Assembly: GCA_029880065.1 (NCBI GenBank)
Contig: JAOUPD010000023.1
Location: forward strand, 1-13,374
From: Hadesarchaea archaeon
GTDB lineage: Archaea > Hadarchaeota > Hadarchaeia > Hadarchaeales > Hadarchaeaceae
Direction of reading: 5' to 3'
Length of the DNA: 13,374 bases
Shown here: positions 6,591 through 13,069 of the stretch, piece by piece
Layout of the letters: every line of letters begins with the position of its first letter
Position numbering within the stretch: position 1 is the first letter of the stretch
Position numbers and translations under genes: made by a program
The notes under the pieces: generated by a model
The model's input: only the letters and a program-made list of their open reading frames with translations
Told to the model about the DNA's origin: nothing
Databases searched by the model: none

Positions 6591-7934
6591 TTATAACCTC
6601 CTATACAAATTTTTCATTAAATTATAGCTAGAAAGCTGATTGATGATTATGATATCCTTCTTTTTAGGGAAAATTAAAAATTTCAACTTTCTTTTTGTAT
6701 ACGTCTGCCAATTTTTTTTGTTCACATTCTTTATTAAATTTTTAAGTCTGTTTTCCACCCCATAAATAGTGTAAAATAAATAAAACTTACATGAAACCTC
6801 ACGCATAATTTTTTTGTATAAGGTATATGTTCTATTAAATAATTTATTAATTTCAATTTTTTCGGTATGCGGCATGAGTTTAGCAAACATAGAATTTACT
6901 TGATCTGTATATTTCATTAATTTAATCACATCTAAAAGGCTCTGTTTTTTAATTTCGCCCGCCGATCTTTTAAGAAAATGATAAGATAGCGGCATTGAAG
7001 AATTAATATGCTTTAATTTTTCTTGGATGGCTTCTTCATCCAAAGTGTATTCGTCTTTTCTCTCCATGCTTAGACCAGATCTACCGATAAGAATCAAAAA
7101 GTCACTTGTAAAAAATAGGAAGAAATTATAATATACCTTTTTTTCTAAATCAAGTATTTTCGCGTTTTCTACGGGTGTTTTTGGCGGTTGTTTTTTGATA
7201 GCATTCAAAAGATAAGCCTCAATTTTTTTGAGATCTGACGGTCTTTTAATCTCTTTAAGAATAGATTCCTTTAATTCTTTAATTTTTTTATTTTTTGAGA
7301 ATCTTTCAGTAATGTCACTCTTTTTTTGTTTATCTATCCCTTCCCTTAATTCGTTGATTTGTTCTCCTAATTGAATAATTTCAAAAAAGCATTTATTTTT
7401 TATTTCATTGCCCCAATTTATAATTGTTTCCCATTCTTTGCTTCCTATTAAATCTAAAGCCATGTCATGTACGAGAAATATTTTTCTTCCAATATCAACT
7501 TCTAATATATCCAAGTCGTCGCTTAGGTTCTGTACAATTTTTCCTGTTTTTCTTGATTCTTCGATCCATCTTCTAATTGTTTTTTTAGAAGGTTTCCTTT
7601 TTATTTTTTGGAGATCTTCTTGATCAAGCGAATCAATCTTTTGAAGTATATTATCTGGGTCTTGTTTAGAAAGTTTGTTCAGATTGCCAATACCGATCTT
7701 GTCGAGCAATTTGAGGTATCTCTTCCCGATTCCTTTTACCCTTAACAAATCAGCTAGATTAACCCATTTAGAAATCAGTCTTTCACTGATACCTAATTCA
7801 TTTGCTAAATTTCCACGGCTGGTACGGCAAATTCCGTGTTCTAATATTTCTCCTGTAGTTGTAATTTTGGCTTTCTTGAGCATCACCCTATATTTTCTAC
7901 CTATGAAGGGTAGGCTTTTTATTAAATTTGTCAT
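6591..7934 (-). CDS. N-terminal DUF4332 protein with a long uncharacterised helical region
   Basis: Residues 3-130 (counting from the ATG at 7934) form a DUF4332 domain. They show FIGRKYRVMLKKAKITTTGE, a GISERLISKWVNLADLLRVK segment, a second unit KGIGKRYLKLLDKIGIGNLN and the closing KKTIRRWIEESRK helix. The remaining 310 residues match nothing I know. They are Lys/Ile-rich and helical, with coiled-coil character about 180-245 and a hydrophobic stretch VYYNFFLFFTSDFLILIG (about 267-284) that could be a buried helix or a weak membrane segment. The A+T content is far above the flanking genes. The TATA box centre is 27 bases before the ATG at 7934, suggesting a leaderless message; the ATG at 7949 is only 12 bases from it and has no Shine-Dalgarno. 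First gene of the unit. Confidence 0.85.
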   Translation of the reverse strand: MTNLIKSLPFIGRKYRVMLKKAKITTTGEILEHGICRTSRGNLANELGISERLISKWVNLADLLRVKGIGKRYLKLLDKIGIGNLNKLSKQDPDNILQKIDSLDQEDLQKIKRKPSKKTIRRWIEESRKTGKIVQNLSDDLDILEVDIGRKIFLVHDMALDLIGSKEWETIINWGNEIKNKCFFEIIQLGEQINELREGIDKQKKSDITERFSKNKKIKELKESILKEIKRPSDLKKIEAYLLNAIKKQPPKTPVENAKILDLEKKVYYNFFLFFTSDFLILIGRSGLSMERKDEYTLDEEAIQEKLKHINSSMPLSYHFLKRSAGEIKKQSLLDVIKLMKYTDQVNSMFAKLMPHTEKIEINKLFNRTYTLYKKIMREVSCKFYLFYTIYGVENRLKNLIKNVNKKNWQTYTKRKLKFLIFPKKKDIIIINQLSSYNLMKNLYRRL

Positions 7935-7955
7935 AATTTTTTTGCGCATCTGGGT

Positions 7956-7966
7956 TATTTAAATAT
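7956..7966 (-). promoter_or_regulatory. TATA box of the DUF4332 operon
   Basis: The minus strand reads ATATTTAAATA, centred at 7961, 27 bases before the ATG at 7934. This is the spacing expected for a leaderless transcript. The spacer up to leuA (to 8029) is A/T-rich and holds no other gene. Confidence 0.6.
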
Positions 7967-8029
7967 TGTATCGGTTTTTTAGAGAATACTGAAAAGTTAA
8001 TCCTTATCGTTTTCTTTATACCTATGATT

Positions 8030-9580
8030 CTACTTCCGTCCCGCGAAGTATCTGTTTATTCCGTTGATCATCGCCTCGACACTCGCTATGACCACATCCT
8101 CCCGTACGCCCTTTGCGATGTAGAGGTTGGTCTTTTCATCCTCGAGCTTCACCGTGACCTCGGCCAGCGCATCGCTACCCCCTGTGATGGCGTCAAGGTG
8201 GTACTCCTTCAGCTTAAGCGCCGAAATTTCTTTCATGACGTTACGAATCGCGGCAATCGCGGCGTCCACCGGGCCAACGCCCGTCGCAGAGCCCACTCGC
8301 TCCTCACCTCGTACGACCACCCGTACCGAAGCGGTTGGGGTTATAGTGCTCCCGGTGGTCACAGTAACCTCTTTTAGCTCGACCAACTTCTCTTCTGGAG
8401 GCAATGTTCCAAGCACGCTCTCTGCTATCGCCCGTAGGTCGACGTCAGTCACGCGTTTGCCCTTGTCCCCGAGTTCCTTGACCCGCTTCGTGATCTCCGT
8501 CAACTGTACCTTGGTCGCCCCCACTCCGATGCTCCTTAGCTGTTTTTCAACCGAGTGCCTTCCAGTAAGCTTACCCAAGGACAGACGGCGATGGTGCCCG
8601 ACCAGCTCCGGCGAAATAGGCTCATAAGTACCAGGGAACTCAAGCACCCCATGTGCATGAATACCTGAAACATGGACAAACGCATTCTCCCCAACAATCG
8701 CCTTGTTCGGCGGCACCGGTATCCCCGTCAGACGCTCAACCAAATCAGAAGTCTCAGCGAGCAACTTGGTTTGAATCTTCAGTTTTGCCCCGTAAAGTGC
8801 CCGAAGAGCCATGACAACCTCCTCTAGTGATGCGTTGCCCGCACGTTCGCCTAGCCCATTGACCGCTACTTGAACCTGTTCGGCCCCAGCCTCAACCGCT
8901 GCGAGCGAGTTGGCCGTTGCCAGACCGAGGTCATCGTGACAGTGCACGCTTATCGGCACTTTTATGACGGGCTTCAGCTGACTGATTAGATAATTCATGC
9001 CTCGCGGGGTGATCACGCCTACTGTATCCGGAACGTTGATGCGATCCGCTCCAGCCTCTATGGTCGCTTGATAGATTTGTTTGAGGTATTCCAAGTTGGT
9101 CCGCGTGGCATCCATGGCAGAAAACTCGACGGTGACACCATGGTCCTTGGCGTGCTCAACATGCTTTACCGCTTGTCGGAGCACCTGTTCACGCGTCATC
9201 TTGAGCATGTGTTCAAGGTGCAAGTCCGACGTGCTGATGAACACATGAACGCAATCTACCCCACACTCAAGTGCCGCGTCCACATCTTCTTTAATTGCCC
9301 TAGCTAATCCACAGACTTCCGCGTTCAAGCCAGCCTTTGCTATCGCAGTCACAGCCTTTCTTTCACCCTCGGACGATACTGGTGTGCCTGCTTCAATCGT
9401 GTCCACCCCCAATCTGTCGAGCTGCCGCGCAACGAGCAGCTTCTGGTCGGCAGTGAACGATACTCCCGGGGTCTGGTCGCCATCTCGAAGGGTGGTATCG
9501 AATATCCTAACGCGCTTCGGGAGCTTTACCCCCTTGCCCACCTGCTTAATGAAATCGCTTACGAAAGCCTCTTTTGGCAT
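8030..9580 (-). CDS. leuA: 2-isopropylmalate synthase-like enzyme
   Basis: The family condenses acetyl-CoA with a 2-oxo acid; LeuA uses 2-oxoisovalerate for leucine. The 516-residue protein has a TIM barrel with the FDTTLRDGDQTPG motif (27-39), metal ligands in HCHDD (213-217) and VNGLGERAGN (240-249). A linker and a C-terminal LeuA-type allosteric domain (about 395-510, with DAITGGSDALAEV) follow, so end-product inhibition is likely. EVCGLARAIKEDVDAALECG and VHVFISTSDLHLEH fit archaeal LeuA better than CimA or AksA. The ATG at 9580 has GAGGGTG five to six bases upstream; a GTG at 9586 is too close to that site. Several conserved positions differ: D35, M156, Q237, A239, V304 and L338. It is a paralogue of the divergent cimA. 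Substrate is inferred, not proven. Confidence 0.85.
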   Translation of the reverse strand: MPKEAFVSDFIKQVGKGVKLPKRVRIFDTTLRDGDQTPGVSFTADQKLLVARQLDRLGVDTIEAGTPVSSEGERKAVTAIAKAGLNAEVCGLARAIKEDVDAALECGVDCVHVFISTSDLHLEHMLKMTREQVLRQAVKHVEHAKDHGVTVEFSAMDATRTNLEYLKQIYQATIEAGADRINVPDTVGVITPRGMNYLISQLKPVIKVPISVHCHDDLGLATANSLAAVEAGAEQVQVAVNGLGERAGNASLEEVVMALRALYGAKLKIQTKLLAETSDLVERLTGIPVPPNKAIVGENAFVHVSGIHAHGVLEFPGTYEPISPELVGHHRRLSLGKLTGRHSVEKQLRSIGVGATKVQLTEITKRVKELGDKGKRVTDVDLRAIAESVLGTLPPEEKLVELKEVTVTTGSTITPTASVRVVVRGEERVGSATGVGPVDAAIAAIRNVMKEISALKLKEYHLDAITGGSDALAEVTVKLEDEKTNLYIAKGVREDVVIASVEAMINGINRYFAGRK

Positions 9581-9605
9581 TCTCACACCCTCAACAATTA
9601 GTATA

Positions 9606-9629
9606 GGGCATTAAATAATAACATTGCCC
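9606..9629. promoter_or_regulatory. Shared leuA/cimA promoter with GGGCA-N14-TGCCC dyad
   Basis: GGGCA (9606-9610) and TGCCC (9625-9629) form an inverted repeat around TTAAATAATA (9611-9620). That A/T core lies about 35 bases from both start codons, so it can serve as TATA box in each direction with leaders near 10 bases. A dimeric repressor on this dyad would control both genes at once. The regulator is not identifiable from the window. Confidence 0.5.
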
Positions 9630-9650
9630 AATATAGCACGAGGTTAGGAA

Positions 9651-11150
9651 ATGGCAAAACGCAGAGTTAAGGTGCTTGATACAACGCTGCGCGATGGGGA
9701 GCAGACCCCCGGCGTGGCTCTGGCGCCCAAGGAGAAGCTGGAGATAGCCCGCGCCCTCGACAACCTCGGCGTTGACATTATAGAAGCAGGGGCGGCGATA
9801 ACCTCAGATGGCGAACGTCAAGCGATAAAACTCATCTCGAATGCTGGCTTGGATGCTGAGATATGTAGCTTTGTCCGGGCCCTTCGAAGCGATGTGGATG
9901 CCGCGCTAGCCTGCGATGTCGACAGCGTGCACCTCGTCGTTCCCACATCCGACATCCACCTAAAGCACAAGCTGAAAAAAAGCAGACAAGAGATAAAGCG
10001 GATATCTCTCGACGCCACGCGTTATGCCCTCGACCACGGGCTGGTGGTGGAGTTCTCCGCTGAGGACGCTACTCGTACCGACCCGACCTTCCTCCAAGAG
10101 TTCCTCTCGGCAGCAGCCAAGGAGGGGGCACAGCGGGTTTGCGTATGCGATACTGTGGGCGTGCTCACCCCTGAAAAGGCGAATGAGCTTTTCTCCAAAC
10201 TCACGAAGATCGTGAAAGTGCCCGTTGCTGCCCACTGCCACGATGATTTCGGCATGGGGACTGCGAACACGATCGCCGCGGTCAAAGCTGGAGCCCAAGA
10301 GGTCCATGTGACAGTTAACGGCTTGGGTGAGCGTGGAGGAAATGCCGCGCTTGAAGAGGTTGTGCTCGCGCTCACACACTTCCACGAAATCAAAACTAGA
10401 ATCAGGCTGAACAAACTTTACAGCATCTCCAAACTTGTGGAGCGTAACACGGGACTGCCGGTATCGCCGACGAAAGCCGTGGTTGGAGAAAACGCCTTCG
10501 CACACGAAGCGGGCATCCACACTCACGGCGTGCTCGCCTATCCACCAACCTACGAGCCGATCTCGCCTGAAGTAGTGGGACAACATCGAAAAATTGTATT
10601 CGGAAAACACGTCGGCACCCATGCGATTGAGAACGAACTCAAACGGATGGGCCTAAAGCCAACAAAGAAGCAAGTCCAAGCGATTTTCGAGCAGGTCAAG
10701 CAACTGGGTGATAGAGGAAAGCTAGTCACAGACACCGAGCTGCGCGTGATAGTAGACGCAGTGATGCGGCGCACGCTTGAGGAAGTGGTTAAGCTTGACG
10801 AACTTACCGTGGTGAGCGGCAATAAAGTGACCCCGACTGCTTCGGTGCGGATAAAATTTGAGGACAAAGAAGTGGTCGAGTCAGGAGTAGGAGTCGGCCC
10901 GGTCGATGCCGCGATGGATGCGATTCGAAAAGTCATCGAGGGCACATCAAACATCAGATTGCAGGCGTATCATGTCGACGCGATCTCTGGAGGAACCGAT
11001 GCGATGGTAGATGTCGTGGTCAAGCTAACTGATGGCCGGCGCATAGTAACAGCCCGAGGCACAAGCGGGGACATCATCATGGCAAGTGTTCAAGCAATGT
11101 TAAACGGGGTAAACCGACTGCTCTGGGATCGGAAGCTCGGAGGCGCCTGA
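9651..11150 (+). CDS. cimA: (R)-citramalate synthase-like enzyme
   Basis: CimA condenses acetyl-CoA with pyruvate to citramalate, opening the threonine-independent route to isoleucine. The 499-residue protein has LDTTLRDGEQTPG (9-21), SAEDATR (136-142), metal ligands in HCHDD (195-199), VNGLGERGGN (222-231) and HEAGIH (285-290). Its LeuA-type allosteric domain starts near 383 with LDELTVVSGNKVTPTASV. EAGAAITSDGE, AEICSFVRAL, DVDSVHLVVPTS and VCVCDTVGVLTPEK resemble, from memory, the experimentally studied Methanocaldococcus CimA closely. GKHVGTHA replaces the common GKHSGRHA. GAGGT lies six bases before the ATG. Its TGA overlaps the aIF1A ATG by one base. A second isopropylmalate synthase is the main alternative. 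Confidence 0.87.
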   Translation: MAKRRVKVLDTTLRDGEQTPGVALAPKEKLEIARALDNLGVDIIEAGAAITSDGERQAIKLISNAGLDAEICSFVRALRSDVDAALACDVDSVHLVVPTSDIHLKHKLKKSRQEIKRISLDATRYALDHGLVVEFSAEDATRTDPTFLQEFLSAAAKEGAQRVCVCDTVGVLTPEKANELFSKLTKIVKVPVAAHCHDDFGMGTANTIAAVKAGAQEVHVTVNGLGERGGNAALEEVVLALTHFHEIKTRIRLNKLYSISKLVERNTGLPVSPTKAVVGENAFAHEAGIHTHGVLAYPPTYEPISPEVVGQHRKIVFGKHVGTHAIENELKRMGLKPTKKQVQAIFEQVKQLGDRGKLVTDTELRVIVDAVMRRTLEEVVKLDELTVVSGNKVTPTASVRIKFEDKEVVESGVGVGPVDAAMDAIRKVIEGTSNIRLQAYHVDAISGGTDAMVDVVVKLTDGRRIVTARGTSGDIIMASVQAMLNGVNRLLWDRKLGGA

Positions 11151-11455
11151 TGCCCAAGCGTAAGAAGTTGACTCCAGGGGAGGAAATCGAGCGAATTCGA
11201 ATGCCTTCCCCGGACGAAGTTTTAGGTGTTGTTGAACAAATGTTTGGCTTTGACCACCTGCGCGTAAGGTGCAAGGATGGGCACGTGCGCGTCTGTCGCA
11301 TTCGGGGCAAAATCCGCAAGCGGCTCTGGGTTCGTGAGAACGATGTGGTGATCATCCGTCCCTGGTCTGTGCAGAGCGATAAGAAGGGAGATGTCATCTA
11401 TCGCTATACCCGAACGCAGGTCGGATGGTTGAGGAGAAAGGGCATCTGGGAATAG
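11150..11455 (+). CDS. eif1A: Archaeal translation initiation factor 1A
   Basis: aIF1A binds the A site of the 30S subunit and helps start-codon selection and subunit joining. The 101-residue length is normal. After a basic tail (PKRKKLTPGEE) comes the OB fold with IRMPSPDEVLGVVEQMFGFD (16-35), LRVRCKDGHVRVCRIRGKIR (37-56) and the RLWVRENDVVIIRPW strand pair (58-72), then DVIYRYTRTQVGWLRRKG, all hallmark segments of the family. The ATG shares one base with the cimA stop (TGATG), so it is probably translated by reinitiation and transcribed from the cimA promoter. RIO1 follows ten bases after its stop. Confidence 0.97.
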   Translation: MPKRKKLTPGEEIERIRMPSPDEVLGVVEQMFGFDHLRVRCKDGHVRVCRIRGKIRKRLWVRENDVVIIRPWSVQSDKKGDVIYRYTRTQVGWLRRKGIWE

Positions 11456-11465
11456 GGGACATCGT

Positions 11466-12233
11466 TTGCCGGCCGATTTTGAAGCTCTCCTTCGCAAGCT
11501 TGAGCGCCGCAGACCTGAACGCCTTGAGAGAGACTCCGAAACCTATAAGATAATGGCAAGCGTCTTCGACAGCTCGACCCTGTTGACGCTCTACCACATG
11601 ATAAATCAAGGAATCTTCGACATATTTTACGGCGCTGTTTCCACAGGCAAGGAGGCAAATATCTTTTGCGCGCTCGACAAGCAGGGCAACTACATCGCGA
11701 CCAAAATTTACCGAATTGCCACCACCAACTTCAAAAATATGTACCGCTACATAGCCGGAGATCCGCGATTTCGCCGCATCCAGCGCGAGCGAAGGCATAT
11801 CATCTACGCTTGGGTTTCGCGCGAGTTCAAAAATTTGCAGCGAGCCCACGAAGCAGGTGTCGCGGTACCGAAGCCGATCGGTTTCGAAAAAAATGTGCTC
11901 GCGATGGAGTTCGTGGGTGAGGAGGGGGTACCCTACCCCCTCATGAAAGATGTCCCACCAAAGGAACCACGGCAGGTATTCGAGAGGTTGTTCGAAGCGA
12001 TCAAGACGTTATACCACAAGGCCGAGCTCATTCATGCCGATTTCAGCGAGTATAACGTGATGCTGACTCCAGAGCCTGTACTCATTGATTTTTCGATGGC
12101 GACGGATATTGCGAACCCGATGAGCGACGAGCTGTTGATGCGCGACCTGAGCCAACTCGTGCGTTATTTTCGCAAGCTCGGCTTGACAACACCTGAACCG
12201 GCCCAACTATTTTCTGATCTCAAGGGTGAATAA
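11466..12233 (+). CDS. rio1: RIO1-type serine protein kinase
   Basis: RIO1 is an atypical kinase/ATPase that binds the pre-40S or pre-30S subunit and drives a late maturation step. The 255-residue protein has the N-terminal winged-helix-like region (VFDSSTLLTLYHMINQG), the nucleotide loop STGKEAN (59-65), the ATP-binding Lys80 in ATKIYR, and GDPRF and AWVSREFKNL. EFVGEEGVPYPLMKD is the flexible hinge region. The catalytic loop HADFSEYN carries Asp192, and LIDFS carries the metal-binding Asp208. All key residues are present, so an active enzyme is expected. The start is TTG at 11466; no in-frame ATG precedes it and the next Met is residue 30, past the conserved N-terminus. The Shine-Dalgarno is weak (GGGG), so coupling to aIF1A is likely. 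Confidence 0.96.
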   Translation: MPADFEALLRKLERRRPERLERDSETYKIMASVFDSSTLLTLYHMINQGIFDIFYGAVSTGKEANIFCALDKQGNYIATKIYRIATTNFKNMYRYIAGDPRFRRIQRERRHIIYAWVSREFKNLQRAHEAGVAVPKPIGFEKNVLAMEFVGEEGVPYPLMKDVPPKEPRQVFERLFEAIKTLYHKAELIHADFSEYNVMLTPEPVLIDFSMATDIANPMSDELLMRDLSQLVRYFRKLGLTTPEPAQLFSDLKGE

Positions 12234-12253
12234 GACGAACACCCACCGCAACG

Positions 12254-12334
12254 TTTTTGTGTATACACGAAAAAAACTCTTGGAGGCTGAGGGGGTCGTC
12301 CTCTCCGGATAGCAAATCCGGGAGTACACAAAAA
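12254..12334 (+). other. Structured intergenic element between rio1 and the KH gene
   Basis: TTTTTGTGTA (12254-12263) and TACACAAAAA (12325-12334) form a perfect 10-bp inverted repeat. The left part also belongs to the palindrome GTGTATACAC (12259-12268). Between them a G/C-rich hairpin has arms CTC-T-CCGGAT (12301-12310, one bulged T) and ATCCGGGAG (12316-12324), with a five-base loop AGCAA. A competing pairing joins ACTCTTGG (12276-12283) to CCGGGAGT (12318-12325) and is followed at once by ACA, as in H/ACA guides, but the internal spacing does not fit known guides. The T-run may end the rio1 message. It could be an sRNA, a leader or an operator. Confidence 0.4.
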
Positions 12335-12335
12335 T

Positions 12336-12345
12336 GGTTAAAATC
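12336..12345 (+). promoter_or_regulatory. Possible TATA box of the KH-protein gene
   Basis: GGTTAAAATC is A/T-rich and lies about 45 bases before the ATG at 12385, predicting a start near 12367 and a leader of about 18 bases that would include the AGGTG site. It lies just past the structured element, so the KH gene may be transcribed separately from rio1. Confidence 0.4.
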
Positions 12346-12384
12346 TTTGCCCAAGATAATCTGAGCCCGTGTTAGGTGCAAGTG

Positions 12385-12927
12385 ATGTACGCCCGACTGC
12401 CGAAGGAACGCATAGGTGTCGCGATAGGCCCAAGGGGCGAGGTGAAGCAGGAGATCGAGCGCCGTACGGGCACGCAGCTAACTCTTGATAGCGAGACCGG
12501 AGAGGTGCGGATTGAACCCGGTGAAGATCCCCTCGGGGCGCTTAAAGCGAGGGAAGTGATTCACGCCATCGCTCGCGGATTCAGCTCTGAGCGGGCTTTT
12601 CGGTTGTTCCAAGACGACCAGCTCCTCGAGGTAATCGACATCAGAGACTTCGCCGGGCCCTCGGAGCGCGCGCTCGTCCGACTCAAGGGACGGGCGATAG
12701 GGGAGCGGGGGAAAACAAGACAAATTCTGGAGGAAACAACGGGTGCCCATGTGTCGATTTACGGCAAGACCATTGCGATTATTGGAACTGCGGAGCAATT
12801 GGCTGTCGCGCGAGGAGCAATCCAGATATTGCTTGAGGGAGCCAAACATTCATCAGTCTACCGGTTCCTCGAGCGAAAGCGCAGGGAAATGAAAAGAAAA
12901 TTCATCGAACGGAGGCGAATCCCCTAA
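12385..12927 (+). CDS. Two-KH RNA-binding protein, Dim2/Pno1-like
   Basis: The archaeal relative of eukaryotic Dim2/Pno1 binds the 3' end of pre-16S rRNA during small-subunit maturation. The 180-residue protein has a first KH domain with ERIGVAIGPRGEVKQEIE (GxxG loop at 15-18) and a second with KGRAIGERGKTRQILEETTG (loop at 106-109). The latter is followed by AHVSIYGKTIAIIG and the closing helix QLAVARGAIQILLEG. It ends in a very basic helix (FLERKRREMKRKFIERRR), typical of the family. I start at the ATG at 12385 because AGGTG lies six bases upstream; in-frame GTGs at 12376 and 12382 are alternatives. The neighbours aIF1A and RIO1 act on the same particle. Confidence 0.93.
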   Translation: MYARLPKERIGVAIGPRGEVKQEIERRTGTQLTLDSETGEVRIEPGEDPLGALKAREVIHAIARGFSSERAFRLFQDDQLLEVIDIRDFAGPSERALVRLKGRAIGERGKTRQILEETTGAHVSIYGKTIAIIGTAEQLAVARGAIQILLEGAKHSSVYRFLERKRREMKRKFIERRRIP

Positions 12928-12952
12928 AACGCAAACCTTTTAGACCTGCGGG

Positions 12953-12981
12953 GGTAAAATCTATAAAAATTAGGTAAAATC
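12953..12981 (+). repeat. Direct repeat GGTAAAATC, two copies 20 bp apart
   Basis: GGTAAAATC occurs at 12953-12961 and 12973-12981 with TATAAAAAT between them. The exact 20-bp period places both copies on one helix face around a TATA-like element, suggesting a binding site in the top6B upstream region. A similar GGTTAAAATC precedes the KH gene. Confidence 0.4.
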
Positions 12982-13029
12982 GAGAAATAATGACATAAGG
13001 GGGACTTTTGAGATAAATAAGCTAGTAAA

Positions 13030-13040
13030 GCTTATAAGAT
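13030..13040 (+). promoter_or_regulatory. Likely TATA box of top6B
   Basis: GCTTATAAGAT is centred about 35 bases before the ATG at 13070, giving a leader near 9 bases. CTATAAAAAT at 12961-12970 is a second candidate with a longer leader. The 142-bp spacer after the KH gene contains these signals and no gene. Confidence 0.5.
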
Positions 13041-13069
13041 AGTAAAATAAGGACTTTAAGGTGGCCTAA

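Noticed and set aside
9960..10622. 220-codon minus-strand frame
   Set aside because: It is wholly antisense to the conserved cimA barrel, including its HCHDD motif.
12276..12328. H/ACA guide RNA
   Set aside because: The lower stem and ACA are present, but about 20 bases separate the best upper stem from ACA, no kink-turn is visible, and a more stable alternative hairpin exists. I keep it only as a structured element.
12285..12330. tRNA gene in the rio1-KH spacer
   Set aside because: The hairpin lacks a TTC-type T-loop and no acceptor, D or anticodon arms can be drawn.
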